Part shown: positions 7,743 through 16,063 of the stretch, one piece after another
Layout of the letters: each line of letters begins with the position of its first letter
How positions within the stretch are numbered: the first letter of the stretch is position 1
Assembly (NCBI GenBank): GCA_016218065.1
Contig: JACRFA010000224.1
Location: 1-36,526 of the forward strand
Reading direction: 5' to 3'
DNA from: Ignavibacteriota bacterium
GTDB lineage: Bacteria; Bacteroidota; Ignavibacteria; UBA10030; UBA6906
DNA length: 36,526 nucleotides
The notes under the pieces: model-generated
The model's input: the letters and a program-made list of their open reading frames with translations, nothing else
Told to the model about the DNA's origin: nothing
Database searches by the model: none
Translations under genes and position numbers: made by a program

Positions 7743-9074
7743 TCACATGCGCCAGGGCCGCACGCCGTGAGCATCAACATAGGAAACAACCAGCGGCGGC
7801 GGCTCGACACGCCGATCGGCAATCTGGATGAGCGCCTTCAGTCGGTCCGAGGCAAGTTGGACAACGCCGGACTTGTCGGTAAAAATTGTCGCGAGCAGCT
7901 CACCCGCCTTGACTTCATCGCCAATCTTTTTCGTGATGATGATGCCGGCTTTCGGATCGATGACGTCGTCAACTTTCAGCCGACCCGCGCCAAGCTCAAT
8001 CGCGAGAAGTCCGATCTCCATCGTCGAGTAGCCCGCGACGTAGCCGCTCTTCTCGCTCAGCACACCAATGCCGTTTTCTGCAGAAGGATATCGTGAAGGA
8101 TTGGTCAGGTAGGAAACGTCTCCGCCTTGTCGCTCAGTCAGTTCACAGAATTTGTCCATTGCCTTACCCGAGGCAATTGCCGACTTACATTGTTCGATGC
8201 CCTCGTCAATAGACACGGCTTTTTTTCCGAGCCAGAGCATCGCGCCCCCGAGAACGTACGTTACATCCATCAGATCGCGGACATATTTCCCTTGCAGGCA
8301 CTCGATGGATTCCACAACTTCGAGCCAATTGCCGATCATGAACCCGAGCGGCTGGTTCATGTCGGTGATGAACCCGACAGTCTCTTTTCCCATCGCATTG
8401 CCGATAGAGACGAGCGCGTCGGCAAGCGCAACCGAGTCATCGTACTTCTGCATGAACGCGCCGTTCCCCGTTTTCACATCCAACACAAGCGCGTCAATAC
8501 CTTCGGCAAGCTTCTTACTCATGATGCTGCCCGCGATCAGCGGAATCGATTCGACGGTGGCCGTCACATCGCGCAGCGAGTACATCCGTTTGTCCGCGGG
8601 CGCGATGTCATCCGTTTGCCCGATCAACACCAGGCCCGTTTCCGCGATCACGCGTTTGTATTCGTCGATGGTGAGGTTGGTCCGGAAGCCGGGGATCGAC
8701 TCCAGCTTATCGAGTGTACCACCGGTGTGCCCGAGTCCCCTTCCCGATATCATCGGCACAGGCACACCACAAGCTGCAACCATCGGAGCAAGAATCAACG
8801 ACACCTTGTCGCCAACTCCCCCCGTCGAGTGCTTGTCCACCTTCACGCCCGGAATCATCGAAAGATCGACGACATCCCCCGAACGCAGCATCACGTCGGT
8901 GAACGTCGCACGCTCTTCCATCGTCATCCCGTTGAAATAGACAGCCATGAGAAACGCTGACATCTGGTAGTCGGGAATGCGACCGCGAACATATTCTGTA
9001 ATGAACGCGTGCAACTCGTCTTGCGAGAGTGTACCGCCGTTGCGTTTCTTGCGGATGAGTTCGACTGGATTCAT
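7743..9074 (-). CDS. Pyrimidine-nucleoside / thymidine phosphorylase
   Basis: Phosphorolysis of thymidine, deoxyuridine or uridine to base and (deoxy)ribose-1-phosphate; 443 aa, the usual length of the family. The signature KVDKHSTGGVGDKVSL (phosphate-binding loop) is intact, as are SGRGLGHTGGTLDKLESIPGF and the DVKTGNGAFM segment. A C-terminal alpha/beta domain (GVLSEKSGYVAGYSTMEIGL...) completes it. It follows a HAD phosphatase and an AbrB gene in the same direction and probably forms an operon of nucleotide and sugar-phosphate salvage. Whether it prefers thymidine (deoA) or accepts uridine too (pdp) cannot be decided from the sequence, so no symbol is given. Confidence 0.93.
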   Translation of the reverse strand: MNPVELIRKKRNGGTLSQDELHAFITEYVRGRIPDYQMSAFLMAVYFNGMTMEERATFTDVMLRSGDVVDLSMIPGVKVDKHSTGGVGDKVSLILAPMVAACGVPVPMISGRGLGHTGGTLDKLESIPGFRTNLTIDEYKRVIAETGLVLIGQTDDIAPADKRMYSLRDVTATVESIPLIAGSIMSKKLAEGIDALVLDVKTGNGAFMQKYDDSVALADALVSIGNAMGKETVGFITDMNQPLGFMIGNWLEVVESIECLQGKYVRDLMDVTYVLGGAMLWLGKKAVSIDEGIEQCKSAIASGKAMDKFCELTERQGGDVSYLTNPSRYPSAENGIGVLSEKSGYVAGYSTMEIGLLAIELGAGRLKVDDVIDPKAGIIITKKIGDEVKAGELLATIFTDKSGVVQLASDRLKALIQIADRRVEPPPLVVSYVDAHGVRPWRM

Positions 9075-9114
9075 GCGTGGATGAGCACTTGATGAATGAG
9101 GACGAAGATGTTTT

Positions 9115-9756
9115 CTATACTATCGACAGCAGTTGTGGAAAGCTATCGATGAGGAAGTCGGGTCCAAACTGCGTGAGTTGGTCGGCAGCAAGCGACCCGT
9201 ATGTAACTCCGCACGTCGCTACGCCCGCGCCCTTCCCTGCCAGAATATCCTTGTCTGTGTCTCCAACCATTATCGTCTCTTCGCGTTTCCAGTTTTGTTC
9301 GGCGATAATTTTATTGATGATGAAGGGATCGGGTTTGTACGGAATACCGTCGCTTCCCTGCAGCTGAACAAAGAACTTCGTGATGTCAAAATGATCCGTC
9401 GCCCGCTTTATCCCCGCTCCCTTTTTCGTAGATGCAACTGCGAGGTTTCTGCCTTGATGAAAGAGTATCTCTAAGGTCTCCTTCACTCCGGGAAAGAGCT
9501 TGGTAGTGTCCAACGCCCGCGGTCGATAGTACGCAGAATACATCTCGGCTGCTTGAGGAATCCGATTGTGTAATCGAGTGGGAAGGAGGATTGAAAAGGT
9601 CTCTTCCAATGTTCTGCCGACGAACGGAAACATATCCTCCTTCTGAAACTCGTAAACACCAAGCTGATTCAACACCCAGACTTGCGCTCCGGCAATGTCG
9701 TGCTTTGAATCAGTCAGGGTTCCATCAAAATCAAAAACGAGGTTTCGAAATGGCAC
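9115..9756 (-). CDS. HAD hydrolase, phosphoglycolate phosphatase-like
   Basis: HAD-superfamily phosphatase of 213 aa. Motif I is FDFDGTLTDS with the nucleophile and acid/base aspartates. A helical cap follows. Motif II is VAST, motif III is KGAGIKRATD, and motif IV is MVGDTDKDILAGKGAG. This arrangement is typical of Gph/PpaX-like enzymes that clear phosphoglycolate or other small phosphomonoesters. The start is GTG at 9756, because an in-frame TAG sits three codons upstream and no ATG is available. No clear ribosome site is visible, so translation may be coupled to the AbrB gene ending 15 bases upstream. Confidence 0.85.
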   Translation of the reverse strand: MPFRNLVFDFDGTLTDSKHDIAGAQVWVLNQLGVYEFQKEDMFPFVGRTLEETFSILLPTRLHNRIPQAAEMYSAYYRPRALDTTKLFPGVKETLEILFHQGRNLAVASTKKGAGIKRATDHFDITKFFVQLQGSDGIPYKPDPFIINKIIAEQNWKREETIMVGDTDKDILAGKGAGVATCGVTYGSLAADQLTQFGPDFLIDSFPQLLSIV

Positions 9757-9771
9757 TTGAGTCTACAACAT

Positions 9772-9978
9772 TCATAATCGATCACTCTCTCGGTCGATTG
9801 CTGTATCAATACCTCTGAGAAACCCTCGCATGTCATGCATGGTTCTTAGGGGAAGAATGACTACCATTTGCCCTTCCCGCACAAGTTGGACCTTCTGACA
9901 CGGTCGTAGCCCCAATGACTCACGGACCTTCTCAGGGAGTTGAAGTTTGTAATCTGAAGAGACTGTTGCGACTTCCAT
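9772..9978 (-). CDS. AbrB/MazE-type DNA-binding protein without a partner toxin
   Basis: Protein of 68 aa with the SpoVT/AbrB swapped-hairpin pattern: VSSDYKLQLPEKVRESLGLRPCQKVQLVREGQMVVILPL. The track start at 10002 is a TTG; the ATG at 9978 (MEVATVSS) fits the family start. Most such proteins upstream of a small PIN or MazF gene are antitoxins, but the next gene here is a HAD phosphatase. It may instead be a transcription regulator of its own operon or an orphan antitoxin. A promoter of the local type lies at 10021-10051. Confidence 0.75.
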   Translation of the reverse strand: MEVATVSSDYKLQLPEKVRESLGLRPCQKVQLVREGQMVVILPLRTMHDMRGFLRGIDTAIDRESDRL

Positions 9979-10020
9979 GGCAAATCTCAGATAGGGAAGC
10001 AAATGTTAATGTATCTCATA

Positions 10021-10051
10021 CCAATCTAATAACAATCCCCTGCACCAGCAA
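10021..10051 (-). promoter_or_regulatory. Promoter of the AbrB-gph-phosphorylase operon
   Basis: On the - strand: TTG, a 20-base spacer, then TAGATTGG, about 43 bases before the AbrB start. It has the same layout as the other Bacteroidota-type promoters in the window. Confidence 0.5.
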
Positions 10052-10159
10052 CTGCCGAGGCGGATCCGAACTCGGATTTCACCAAAAGAGAGCATTGTAT
10101 TGGGAACAGCGACAATCGCCCGAGTCAGAAAATGTTAATGCAGACTCCTTTCACAAGTT

Positions 10160-10342
10160 CTAACACTCAACCTTCACGACAAACCGTCGCTTGCATTTGT
10201 TGCATTCAAGCTCGACCGTTACCCAATTGTTCCGCTCATAATACGAAATTTCCGCCAATTCACCGCCACATAATTGGATGACGCACGATTTCAAATCAAG
10301 TCGGTAGATGCGATCCGCCGGATAGGTTGACTCAGCCTCCAT
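10160..10342 (-). CDS. 60-aa cysteine-containing protein, unknown
   Basis: Small protein whose ATG at 10342 has GAGGAG upstream and overlaps the Nudix gene stop by 11 bases, so it is translationally coupled. Residues read MEAESTYPADRIYRLDLKSC and end in CNKCKRRFVVKVEC. The Cys pattern (C-x4-C, then C-x2-C-x8-C) could form a small metal-binding knuckle, though the spacing is not a classical zinc ribbon. No family recognised. It is the last gene of the pyrE-mscS-nudix operon; the 157 bases behind it contain the AbrB promoter. Confidence 0.6.
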   Translation of the reverse strand: MEAESTYPADRIYRLDLKSCVIQLCGGELAEISYYERNNWVTVELECNKCKRRFVVKVEC

Positions 10343-10886
10343 GACCGCTCCTCTGCATGTGGCGCTCGGCAAGCAGCAGGCCGACGATCGACTTTGCGTC
10401 GCGCAAGTCGCCGTCGATAACCATCTGCAGCGCCTCGCCGAGCTGATGGACTTCGACCGTCATCGTCTGCTCGCCTTCTTCGCGCTTGTGGCCGCTGGGC
10501 GACTCAGTGAGTTGTGTTGCAAGAAAGACGTGCAGTTCTTCGTCGCAGAAACCCGGCGTCGTGTAGATGGATGTAAGTTTCTCAAGTCGGCCCGCGATCC
10601 AGCCGGTCTCTTCTTCAAGTTCACGCCGCGCAGCAAGAGCCGGATCTTCTCCGGGATTCAACTTGCCCGCGGGCAGCTCAAGCAAATGTCTCCCAAACGG
10701 ATACCGAAGCTGCTTCACCATGATGACGCTGCCATCATCGAGCAGCGGAACGACGACAGCCCCGCCGGGATGATGTGCAATCTCGCGAACGCCCGTGTTG
10801 CCCGAAGGGTATTGGACTTTATCAACGATGAGGTCGAAGACTTTGCCTGTGTAGAGTATGTCGCGCTGAATGCGTTTCAACTCCAT
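10332..10886 (-). CDS. Nudix hydrolase, ADP-ribose pyrophosphatase type
   Basis: Cleaves ADP-ribose or a similar nucleoside diphosphate derivative to AMP and a sugar phosphate. 184 aa. The Nudix box G-x5-E-x7-REL-x-EE-x-G is complete: GKLNPGEDPALAARRELEEETG. The upstream VVVPLLDDGSVIMVKQLRYPFGRHLLELPAG and downstream YTTPGFCDEELHVFLA segments fit the NudF subfamily. The start ATG shares one base with the mscS stop (TGATG), so the two are coupled. Confidence 0.9.
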   Translation of the reverse strand: MELKRIQRDILYTGKVFDLIVDKVQYPSGNTGVREIAHHPGGAVVVPLLDDGSVIMVKQLRYPFGRHLLELPAGKLNPGEDPALAARRELEEETGWIAGRLEKLTSIYTTPGFCDEELHVFLATQLTESPSGHKREEGEQTMTVEVHQLGEALQMVIDGDLRDAKSIVGLLLAERHMQRSGHGG

Positions 10887-11968
10887 CAGGCATTCGCCTT
10901 CATGTGGATGACACGCTGCGGAACGGCGAATTGAATTCCTTCACGCTGGAACGCCTGATACGCCTGCTCGCGAATTTGCGCCTCGACATCTGCCTGCTTC
11001 GTGTAGCTGATTGCACGACAGATGAACGTGAATTGCATCGCGACATCAGTCACGCCCGAAAGCACGATGATCGGCGGAAAGTCTTGCGCGACCAACGGAT
11101 GTTGCTGGGCGAGCGCGCTAAGCAGCGTTCTGACTTTCGCAGCGTCTGTTCCATGAGCAAGCTCGAACCGCATCAACACACGCATCGGTTCCGCGGGATA
11201 CGAGTAGTTGACGATGCGCCCCTTGACGAGTTCGTTGTTCGGAATAATGATGACGTTGTTGTCGAAGTTGAGAAGCTGGGTCGAGCGGAGACCGATTTGC
11301 TGCACATCGCCTATCTGCCCGGTCTGCAGCTCGATTCTGTCTCCGACGCTGAACGGCCGGTCAACCAAAATGACAAAACCGGCAATCATATTCGCGAGCG
11401 TATCCTGCGCGGCCAACGCAACGGCAAGCGACCCAACGCCGAGCGAGACAAGCAGGCTTCCGATGTTCACGCCGAAATGATCGAGCACGATGATAACGCC
11501 AATCATGCCGAGCAGCAGGTTGAGAACCTTGCTCGTCAGAGGGCCGAGCGTGTTCTTCAGATGCAGTGAGCCTCCCTGCGCCAGCCGCCCCAGATACCAT
11601 TCGATCATCACCCTCACAATGCCGGTGACGATTCTGAGCAGGACGACTGCCGCAACGATAAACAGAATGGAGTCGCCGTAATCGAGCATTTGCAGGGCCG
11701 TGACTTCATGCAGCGCGACGCCTTTGCGAATCTCCGTCAGCGCTACATGCAGCCCCGTAATCACCATCAGCGAGCGGACATTTCTCCGAACGACGGCGAG
11801 TATCAGATCATCAAGCACGGTCTGCGTCCGCTCGAAGAATTTTTTGCCGAACCACGAGAGAATGGATTTGACAACACCGGAGAGAAGGTAGAACACGACA
11901 ACGATGACAACGGCAATCGTCGTGTGGTACAAGATCGGGTTGAAGAAAATCTGTTGCAGCCAATCCAT
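10886..11968 (-). CDS. mscS: Small-conductance mechanosensitive channel
   Basis: Inner-membrane channel of 360 aa that opens under membrane tension to release solutes in osmotic downshock. Three hydrophobic N-terminal regions are seen (about residues 15-35, 65-85 and 95-115), followed by two more near 140-185. The pore-lining helix and beta domain carry the family signature GVGSLAVALAAQDTLANMIAGFVILVDRPFSVGDRI, then GQIGDVQQIGLRSTQL and IIPNNELVKGRIVN. The C-terminal alpha/beta domain ends in IQFAVPQRVIHMK. It is longer than E. coli MscS because of extra N-terminal helices. It lies in an operon behind pyrE. Confidence 0.92.
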   Translation of the reverse strand: MDWLQQIFFNPILYHTTIAVVIVVVFYLLSGVVKSILSWFGKKFFERTQTVLDDLILAVVRRNVRSLMVITGLHVALTEIRKGVALHEVTALQMLDYGDSILFIVAAVVLLRIVTGIVRVMIEWYLGRLAQGGSLHLKNTLGPLTSKVLNLLLGMIGVIIVLDHFGVNIGSLLVSLGVGSLAVALAAQDTLANMIAGFVILVDRPFSVGDRIELQTGQIGDVQQIGLRSTQLLNFDNNVIIIPNNELVKGRIVNYSYPAEPMRVLMRFELAHGTDAAKVRTLLSALAQQHPLVAQDFPPIIVLSGVTDVAMQFTFICRAISYTKQADVEAQIREQAYQAFQREGIQFAVPQRVIHMKANA

Positions 11969-11983
11969 GATGCTCTTCCTGCT

Positions 11984-12568
11984 CTACTGCTTGTTGGGCC
12001 TGCTTCCCGGTTTGTCGATCGGCATCTTCTGTTCGCAGAGCGGACAGGCTTCAGGCTTATACGTCACCACGTCCATGTGCAGCGTTGCGACTTGCGCGAT
12101 GTTGTCGCCGAACCGCACCCGCCCGCCGCTGCGATCCACAATGTAGCCGACGCCAACAACATTGCCGCCCCGCTCATCTACAATCTTCATCACCTCAAAC
12201 ACCGACCCGCCCGTCGTGACGACGTCTTCACACACGAGCACGCTCTCGCCTTCGCGAATCTCAAACCCGCGACGGAGTTGCATGGTTCCGTCCTTGCGTT
12301 CCGTGAACATCGTGCGCACGCCCAGTTGTCGGCCAACTTCTTGCCCGACAACAATGCCGCCCATCGCCGGCGCAATCACAACGTCAACCTTCGTCTCTCT
12401 GAAGTGCGACACAATCTGGCTGCAAAGCCTCTCCGTGTGTTGCGGGTACTGCAGCACCTTTGCGCATTGAAAGTACTGATTGCTATGTAACCCCGACGTG
12501 AGTTGAAAGTGGCCGTTCAACAGAGCGCCCGTCTGCGTGAAGATTGAGAGGATCTGTTCGTTGTTCAT
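11984..12568 (-). CDS. pyrE: Orotate phosphoribosyltransferase
   Basis: Converts orotate and PRPP to orotidine 5'-phosphate in pyrimidine synthesis; 194 aa. The PRPP-binding loop is [14 protein letters not shown]. The substrate elements [21 protein letters not shown] at the N-terminus and TERKDG in the catalytic loop are present. A C-terminal extension with [14 protein letters not shown] is typical of PyrE versions in this lineage and may bind a metal. The gene is 17 bases downstream of an outer-membrane protein gene and 15 bases before mscS, so it is transcribed as part of that operon. Confidence 0.93.
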   Translation of the reverse strand: MNNEQILSIFTQTGALLNGHFQLTSGLHSNQYFQCAKVLQYPQHTERLCSQIVSHFRETKVDVVIAPAMGGIVVGQEVGRQLGVRTMFTERKDGTMQLRRGFEIREGESVLVCEDVVTTGGSVFEVMKIVDERGGNVVGVGYIVDRSGGRVRFGDNIAQVATLHMDVVTYKPEACPLCEQKMPIDKPGSRPNKQ

Positions 12569-12585
12569 TCCTGGAGATGACGTGC

Positions 12586-13239
12586 TTAGAATTTGTATTG
12601 AACGCCGACGCGAGCCTGCGTAATCATGCTGACATCGGGATCGTTGTGGATGAATGTGCCTTTCAATTCGGTATGCAGATTCAGCCAGTAGGCAAGCTGG
12701 ATGTCGGCGCCGGTTACCAGGCCGAGCGCCAATCGCGTGTGGCCGCCAACGTCGTAGTACACGTACCGGACGCCGTTGATCATCTGCTTGTACGAAGCCT
12801 CGCTGATGAACTCAGCTCCTATCTGCACACTGACGAACGGCCTTGTGGTGTACCCGGGAAAGAATGAATATGTCGCGTCGAATGAGACGTTGCCCAGAAT
12901 GAGATTGTCTTTCGCTTTCAGAGGTACGCCCGGCCATCGCTGTGCGAATGCCATCTCATCAAAATACAATAGCGCGATATCAGTCGAGAGGCCGAACGCC
13001 AGGTACGAGTCCGCAAAAATCTGGAAGCTCGCCTTCCCGCTCACGCCGTTGAGCCAGTAGTCAACCAAACCGGTTCTGCCGACCGGGATCGCCATGCCGA
13101 CTGACGCCGCGATTACGACACGCTGCGACTGTCGCGGACGAAGTTGCTTTCCCTGATATTGTTGTGCAAGCGCCGGCATTGCGGCCGGAAGCGCAAAGAT
13201 GAGCACAAGCAAGAGATGCTTGCATTCTCGCCAAGTCAT
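12586..13239 (-). CDS. Outer-membrane beta-barrel protein, unknown role
   Basis: Protein of 217 aa with a signal peptide ([26 protein letters not shown]) and then amphipathic strands with a C-terminal aromatic residue (RVGVQYKF). This is the layout of small OmpW- or OmpA-like barrels. Strands such as [15 protein letters not shown] and [17 protein letters not shown] are visible. No specific family is named. It heads the pyrE operon, a link with no obvious functional reason. A local-type promoter lies at 13279-13310, with a miniature element immediately upstream of that. Confidence 0.65.
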   Translation of the reverse strand: MTWRECKHLLLVLIFALPAAMPALAQQYQGKQLRPRQSQRVVIAASVGMAIPVGRTGLVDYWLNGVSGKASFQIFADSYLAFGLSTDIALLYFDEMAFAQRWPGVPLKAKDNLILGNVSFDATYSFFPGYTTRPFVSVQIGAEFISEASYKQMINGVRYVYYDVGGHTRLALGLVTGADIQLAYWLNLHTELKGTFIHNDPDVSMITQARVGVQYKF

Positions 13240-13278
13240 GTTTCGTCTCGTGAAAGAAAACTGAGAATAGAACTTGGA

Positions 13279-13310
13279 TCAATATACGAATGTTGTGAAC
13301 GTGATTCCAA
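13279..13310 (-). promoter_or_regulatory. Promoter of the barrel-pyrE-mscS operon
   Basis: On the - strand: TTG, a 21-base spacer, then TATATTGA, about 40 bases before the barrel gene. It matches the Bacteroidota form. The -33 box is 12 bases from the left end of the miniature element at 13322. Confidence 0.5.
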
Positions 13311-13321
13311 CGGAGTAGAGG

Positions 13322-13505
13322 TGGAGATTCCCCATCGAACTGCATAAGAAACTGTCTTTCTGAGTCTCGCTTTACAGAGGCGAAGAATCCAGAAACCCGT
13401 ACTGGATTCTTCACTCCGTCCCGACTTGGGAAGCAGTCTGGACTCCGTTCAGAATGACAATCAAAAGATGTCGAGATGATTTTCTGGCGTTTTCGGGAAT
13501 CTCCA
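13322..13505 (+). mobile_element. Miniature inverted-repeat element, copy 1
   Basis: A 184-base element with 11-base terminal inverted repeats TGGAGATTCCC / GGGAATCTCCA. The 9-base word GAGTAGAGG flanks it at 13313-13321 and 13507-13515, shifted by one base at the right end, as expected of a target duplication. It has no ORF of its own. It is nearly identical to the inverted copy at 30511-30714 and related to 24545-24705. The inner part contains motifs like ttctgag...gaagaatcc. It lies between divergent promoters or genes. Confidence 0.8.
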
Positions 13506-13834
13506 AGAGTAGAGGAGCCTAACAACAGAAACGGGCAACTTTGAACTGGGCTGCCCGGTATTGATTCACAAAATCCTCCGCTTTGTTGTTTGATTTCGAC
13601 TATTGTCTGTCTCCGGTCAACACCAAGCCACGTTGAATGCCGACGCTGCAATGCGCCCCGACGGCAATGACAGTCTTCTGACCCGTCATTGCAATAGAAT
13701 AGAACACGTGTGCGGGGAGTATTTTGGACAGCAGTGGTCAACGATCATCGGTCAATTGTCAACGATCAAGGCATCGCACGGCAAACCGATTTTTCCTATT
13801 TTGTCCAACAACATTTCACCAACAATACTCGTCT
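13506..13834. other. Gap of about 330 bases without a recognised gene
   Basis: Between the miniature element and the SDR gene. The track ORF 13603-14019 runs into the SDR gene in another frame and has no recognisable content. Short near-repeats such as gtcaacgatca occur twice near 13737-13770. A TATTTTGG word near 13720 could be a -7 box for the SDR gene, but no TTG is at the right distance. Confidence 0.4.
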
Positions 13835-14965
13835 ATGACCAAACGCTTCTTTATCACCGGCGGCACAGGATTAGTCGGCAAAAATCTGATCCCTCGTCTC
13901 CTCAAGCAATTCTCCAATTCAACAGTCACACTGCTCGTTCGTGCCGAAGATCAGGAAGAGGCGGACGAACGAACGCAGGCAATCGCCCGCGACATCGCCG
14001 CAGAGTCTTGCATCCCTGACGCAGGAGAACGGATCGACGGCATACTCGGCGATGTGTCGCTCGATCATTGCGGCCTGAGCCGCGAGCAGTTGAATCGCGT
14101 TGTTGCCGGGACGACGCACGTGATTCACGGCGCCGCAACAATCCGGTTCGATCATCCCATCGACGAGGCGCGGGCAATCAACTGCGGCGGAACGCGCCGG
14201 CTGCTCGCCATCGCGCAACTCTGCGCAGAAAAGGGAACACTCGAACGCTTCGTGTATATCGGAAGCTCGTCAGTCTCCGGTCAGCGGGGCGGGCGCATTC
14301 TCGAAGATGAGCTGGAGATGGGACAGAAATTCTTCAACACGTACGAACAATCGAAGAACGAGTCGGAGCGCATCGTGCGCGATCATTTCAACACTCTCCC
14401 CTGCACGATCTTCCGCCCCAGCATCATCATCGGCGACTCGAAAACCGGGAAGACAAGCTCGTTCAACGTCATCTACATTCCGCTGCGACTGGTGCAAAAG
14501 GGAATGCTCACGTACGTCCCGGGCACGCCGGACACATTGATGGATCTGGTTCCGATCGATTGGGTGGATGATACGATGGCGTACATCCTGACCAAGGATG
14601 AATCCATCGGCAAAATTTTTCATATCACTGCGGGACCACAGCGCGCAGCGCAACTCGATGAAGTTGTCGTCGCGGCGGTTCACTATTTCGACAAGCACAC
14701 TCCGCTGAAGCATCCGCGGACGATGGAGTTCATCTCGAAAGAAGAGTACGAGCGCCGACGATCGGCCATGCGCGGACGCGAAGATGCGCTGATGTCTCAG
14801 CTCGACACCCTGCTCCCCTACGTGACAGTCAACCGGCTGTTCGACTCTGCCAACACGGATGCGTTGATGCAGGGAAGCGGAATTGAATTTCCCGAATTCA
14901 AGCATTACTCCGACAAGATTTTTGGCTATTGCGTGGAGACGAATTGGGGGAAAAATTTTCGCTGA
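13835..14965 (+). CDS. Extended SDR, thioester-reductase / fatty acyl-CoA reductase-like
   Basis: NAD(P)-dependent enzyme of the extended SDR type (NAD-binding-4, male-sterility-like), 376 aa from ATG 13835. The nucleotide-binding motif is FITGGTGLVGKNLIPRLL. HGAATIRFDHP follows, then a YIGSSSVSG strand; the catalytic motif is YEQSKNESE (Tyr-x3-Lys), and FRPSIIIGDSKTGKTSSFN is the usual substrate-side motif of acyl reductases. The start is chosen because the family begins at the first beta strand; upstream residues in the track ORF are non-homologous. There is no clear ribosome site. The substrate is likely an activated lipid or acyl thioester, but this is inference. Confidence 0.8.
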   Translation: MTKRFFITGGTGLVGKNLIPRLLKQFSNSTVTLLVRAEDQEEADERTQAIARDIAAESCIPDAGERIDGILGDVSLDHCGLSREQLNRVVAGTTHVIHGAATIRFDHPIDEARAINCGGTRRLLAIAQLCAEKGTLERFVYIGSSSVSGQRGGRILEDELEMGQKFFNTYEQSKNESERIVRDHFNTLPCTIFRPSIIIGDSKTGKTSSFNVIYIPLRLVQKGMLTYVPGTPDTLMDLVPIDWVDDTMAYILTKDESIGKIFHITAGPQRAAQLDEVVVAAVHYFDKHTPLKHPRTMEFISKEEYERRRSAMRGREDALMSQLDTLLPYVTVNRLFDSANTDALMQGSGIEFPEFKHYSDKIFGYCVETNWGKNFR

Positions 14966-15126
14966 GAGGGGAGAGCGGAGAGCGAAGGGCGGGGAAAGGG
15001 GCAAGGATCGCAGGGCAGAAAAGGGTTTCAGGAATTGCAACAATAAGTGGCTCCGGCACGTTTATCAATCGCAACACCAGTTCTTTGAACATTCTTTCGC
15101 ATCTCTTAAGAAGAAGGAGCCTTATC

Positions 15127-16062
15127 ATGCCAATCGTGTCGAGACGCCGGTTTGTGGTGGGCAACGCAATTGTATTCTTGCTGACCCTTGTTGCCGTCAG
15201 TGCTTTCGCGGGGCAAACACCAAAAGCACGAACGTCCATGCTTGTTACCGCCGATTGGCTGAGTCAGCACATCAACGATCCTTCGCTCATAGTGCTTCAC
15301 GTCGGCGACAAAGCCGGATTCGACGAGGGGCATATTCCCGGCGCGCAGTACATCCAAACTTCCGACCTCTCAACACCGAAAGGTGAAGGACTCACACTTG
15401 AGATGCCGCCGCTTGACGATCTGAAAGCAACACTCGAGCGGTTTGGCATTTCGGATAACTCAACAATCATGGTGTACTTCGGCAAGGACTGGGTGAGTCC
15501 GACGGCGAGGGTCTTGCTGACGCTCGACTATGTCGGGTTGGGAGACCGCGCATCAATGCTGGACGGCGGCATGCCGGCATGGATTGCAGCCGGCGGGACT
15601 CTGAGCAAAGATGGGCGGACGCCAACTCCCGGATCGCTTCATCTTCATCCCAACACAGACATCGTCGTAAAGTACGATTGGGTTCGTTCCCATCTCGCCG
15701 ATGAGCGAGTGGCGATCGTTGACTCGCGCACGCCGGAGTTCTACAGCGGCAACAAGCCGGGCATGATGCCGCGTGCCGGACACATTCCCGGCGCAATCAG
15801 TATTCCGTTCAACTCGCTGGGCGATTCGCTCAACCGCGTTTCTGATGCGGCGTCGCTCAGGAAGATCTTCGACGACGCGGGAATATCATCCGACAAAACC
15901 GTTGTCACCTACTGCCACATCGGGCAGCAAGCGAGCTTCGGGTACTTCATTGCGAAGTATGTTGGATACGACGTAAGATTGTACGATGGATCGTTTGAGG
16001 AATGGAGCCGCAATCCGGAGCTGCCCGTCGTGAACCCCTCAGAGCAACCGACGAAGGAGTGA
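15127..16062 (+). CDS. Exported two-domain rhodanese (sulfurtransferase)
   Basis: Sulfurtransferase of 311 aa made of two rhodanese domains (about residues 37-160 and 180-300). The first is inactive-looking: the loop reads VYFGKDW with no Cys. The second has the catalytic Cys in VTYCHIGQQASFGYF. The N-terminus MPIVSRRRFVVGN followed by a hydrophobic stretch and SAFAG looks like a twin-arginine signal, so the enzyme is probably exported folded to the periplasm or outer membrane. ATG 15127 has AAGGAG upstream; the track start at 14929 lies inside the previous gene. It may act on thiosulfate, cyanide or a sulfane-sulfur carrier. It ends one base from convergent murI. Confidence 0.88.
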   Translation: MPIVSRRRFVVGNAIVFLLTLVAVSAFAGQTPKARTSMLVTADWLSQHINDPSLIVLHVGDKAGFDEGHIPGAQYIQTSDLSTPKGEGLTLEMPPLDDLKATLERFGISDNSTIMVYFGKDWVSPTARVLLTLDYVGLGDRASMLDGGMPAWIAAGGTLSKDGRTPTPGSLHLHPNTDIVVKYDWVRSHLADERVAIVDSRTPEFYSGNKPGMMPRAGHIPGAISIPFNSLGDSLNRVSDAASLRKIFDDAGISSDKTVVTYCHIGQQASFGYFIAKYVGYDVRLYDGSFEEWSRNPELPVVNPSEQPTKE

Positions 16063-16063
16063 A

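Noticed and set aside
8127-8960. Long + strand ORFs opposite the nucleoside phosphorylase (8127-8960 and 8152-8940)
   Set aside because: The phosphorylase has complete family motifs in the other strand; these are shadows.
13603-14019. ORF upstream of the SDR gene
   Set aside because: It overlaps the SDR start in another frame and has no recognisable content or ribosome site.
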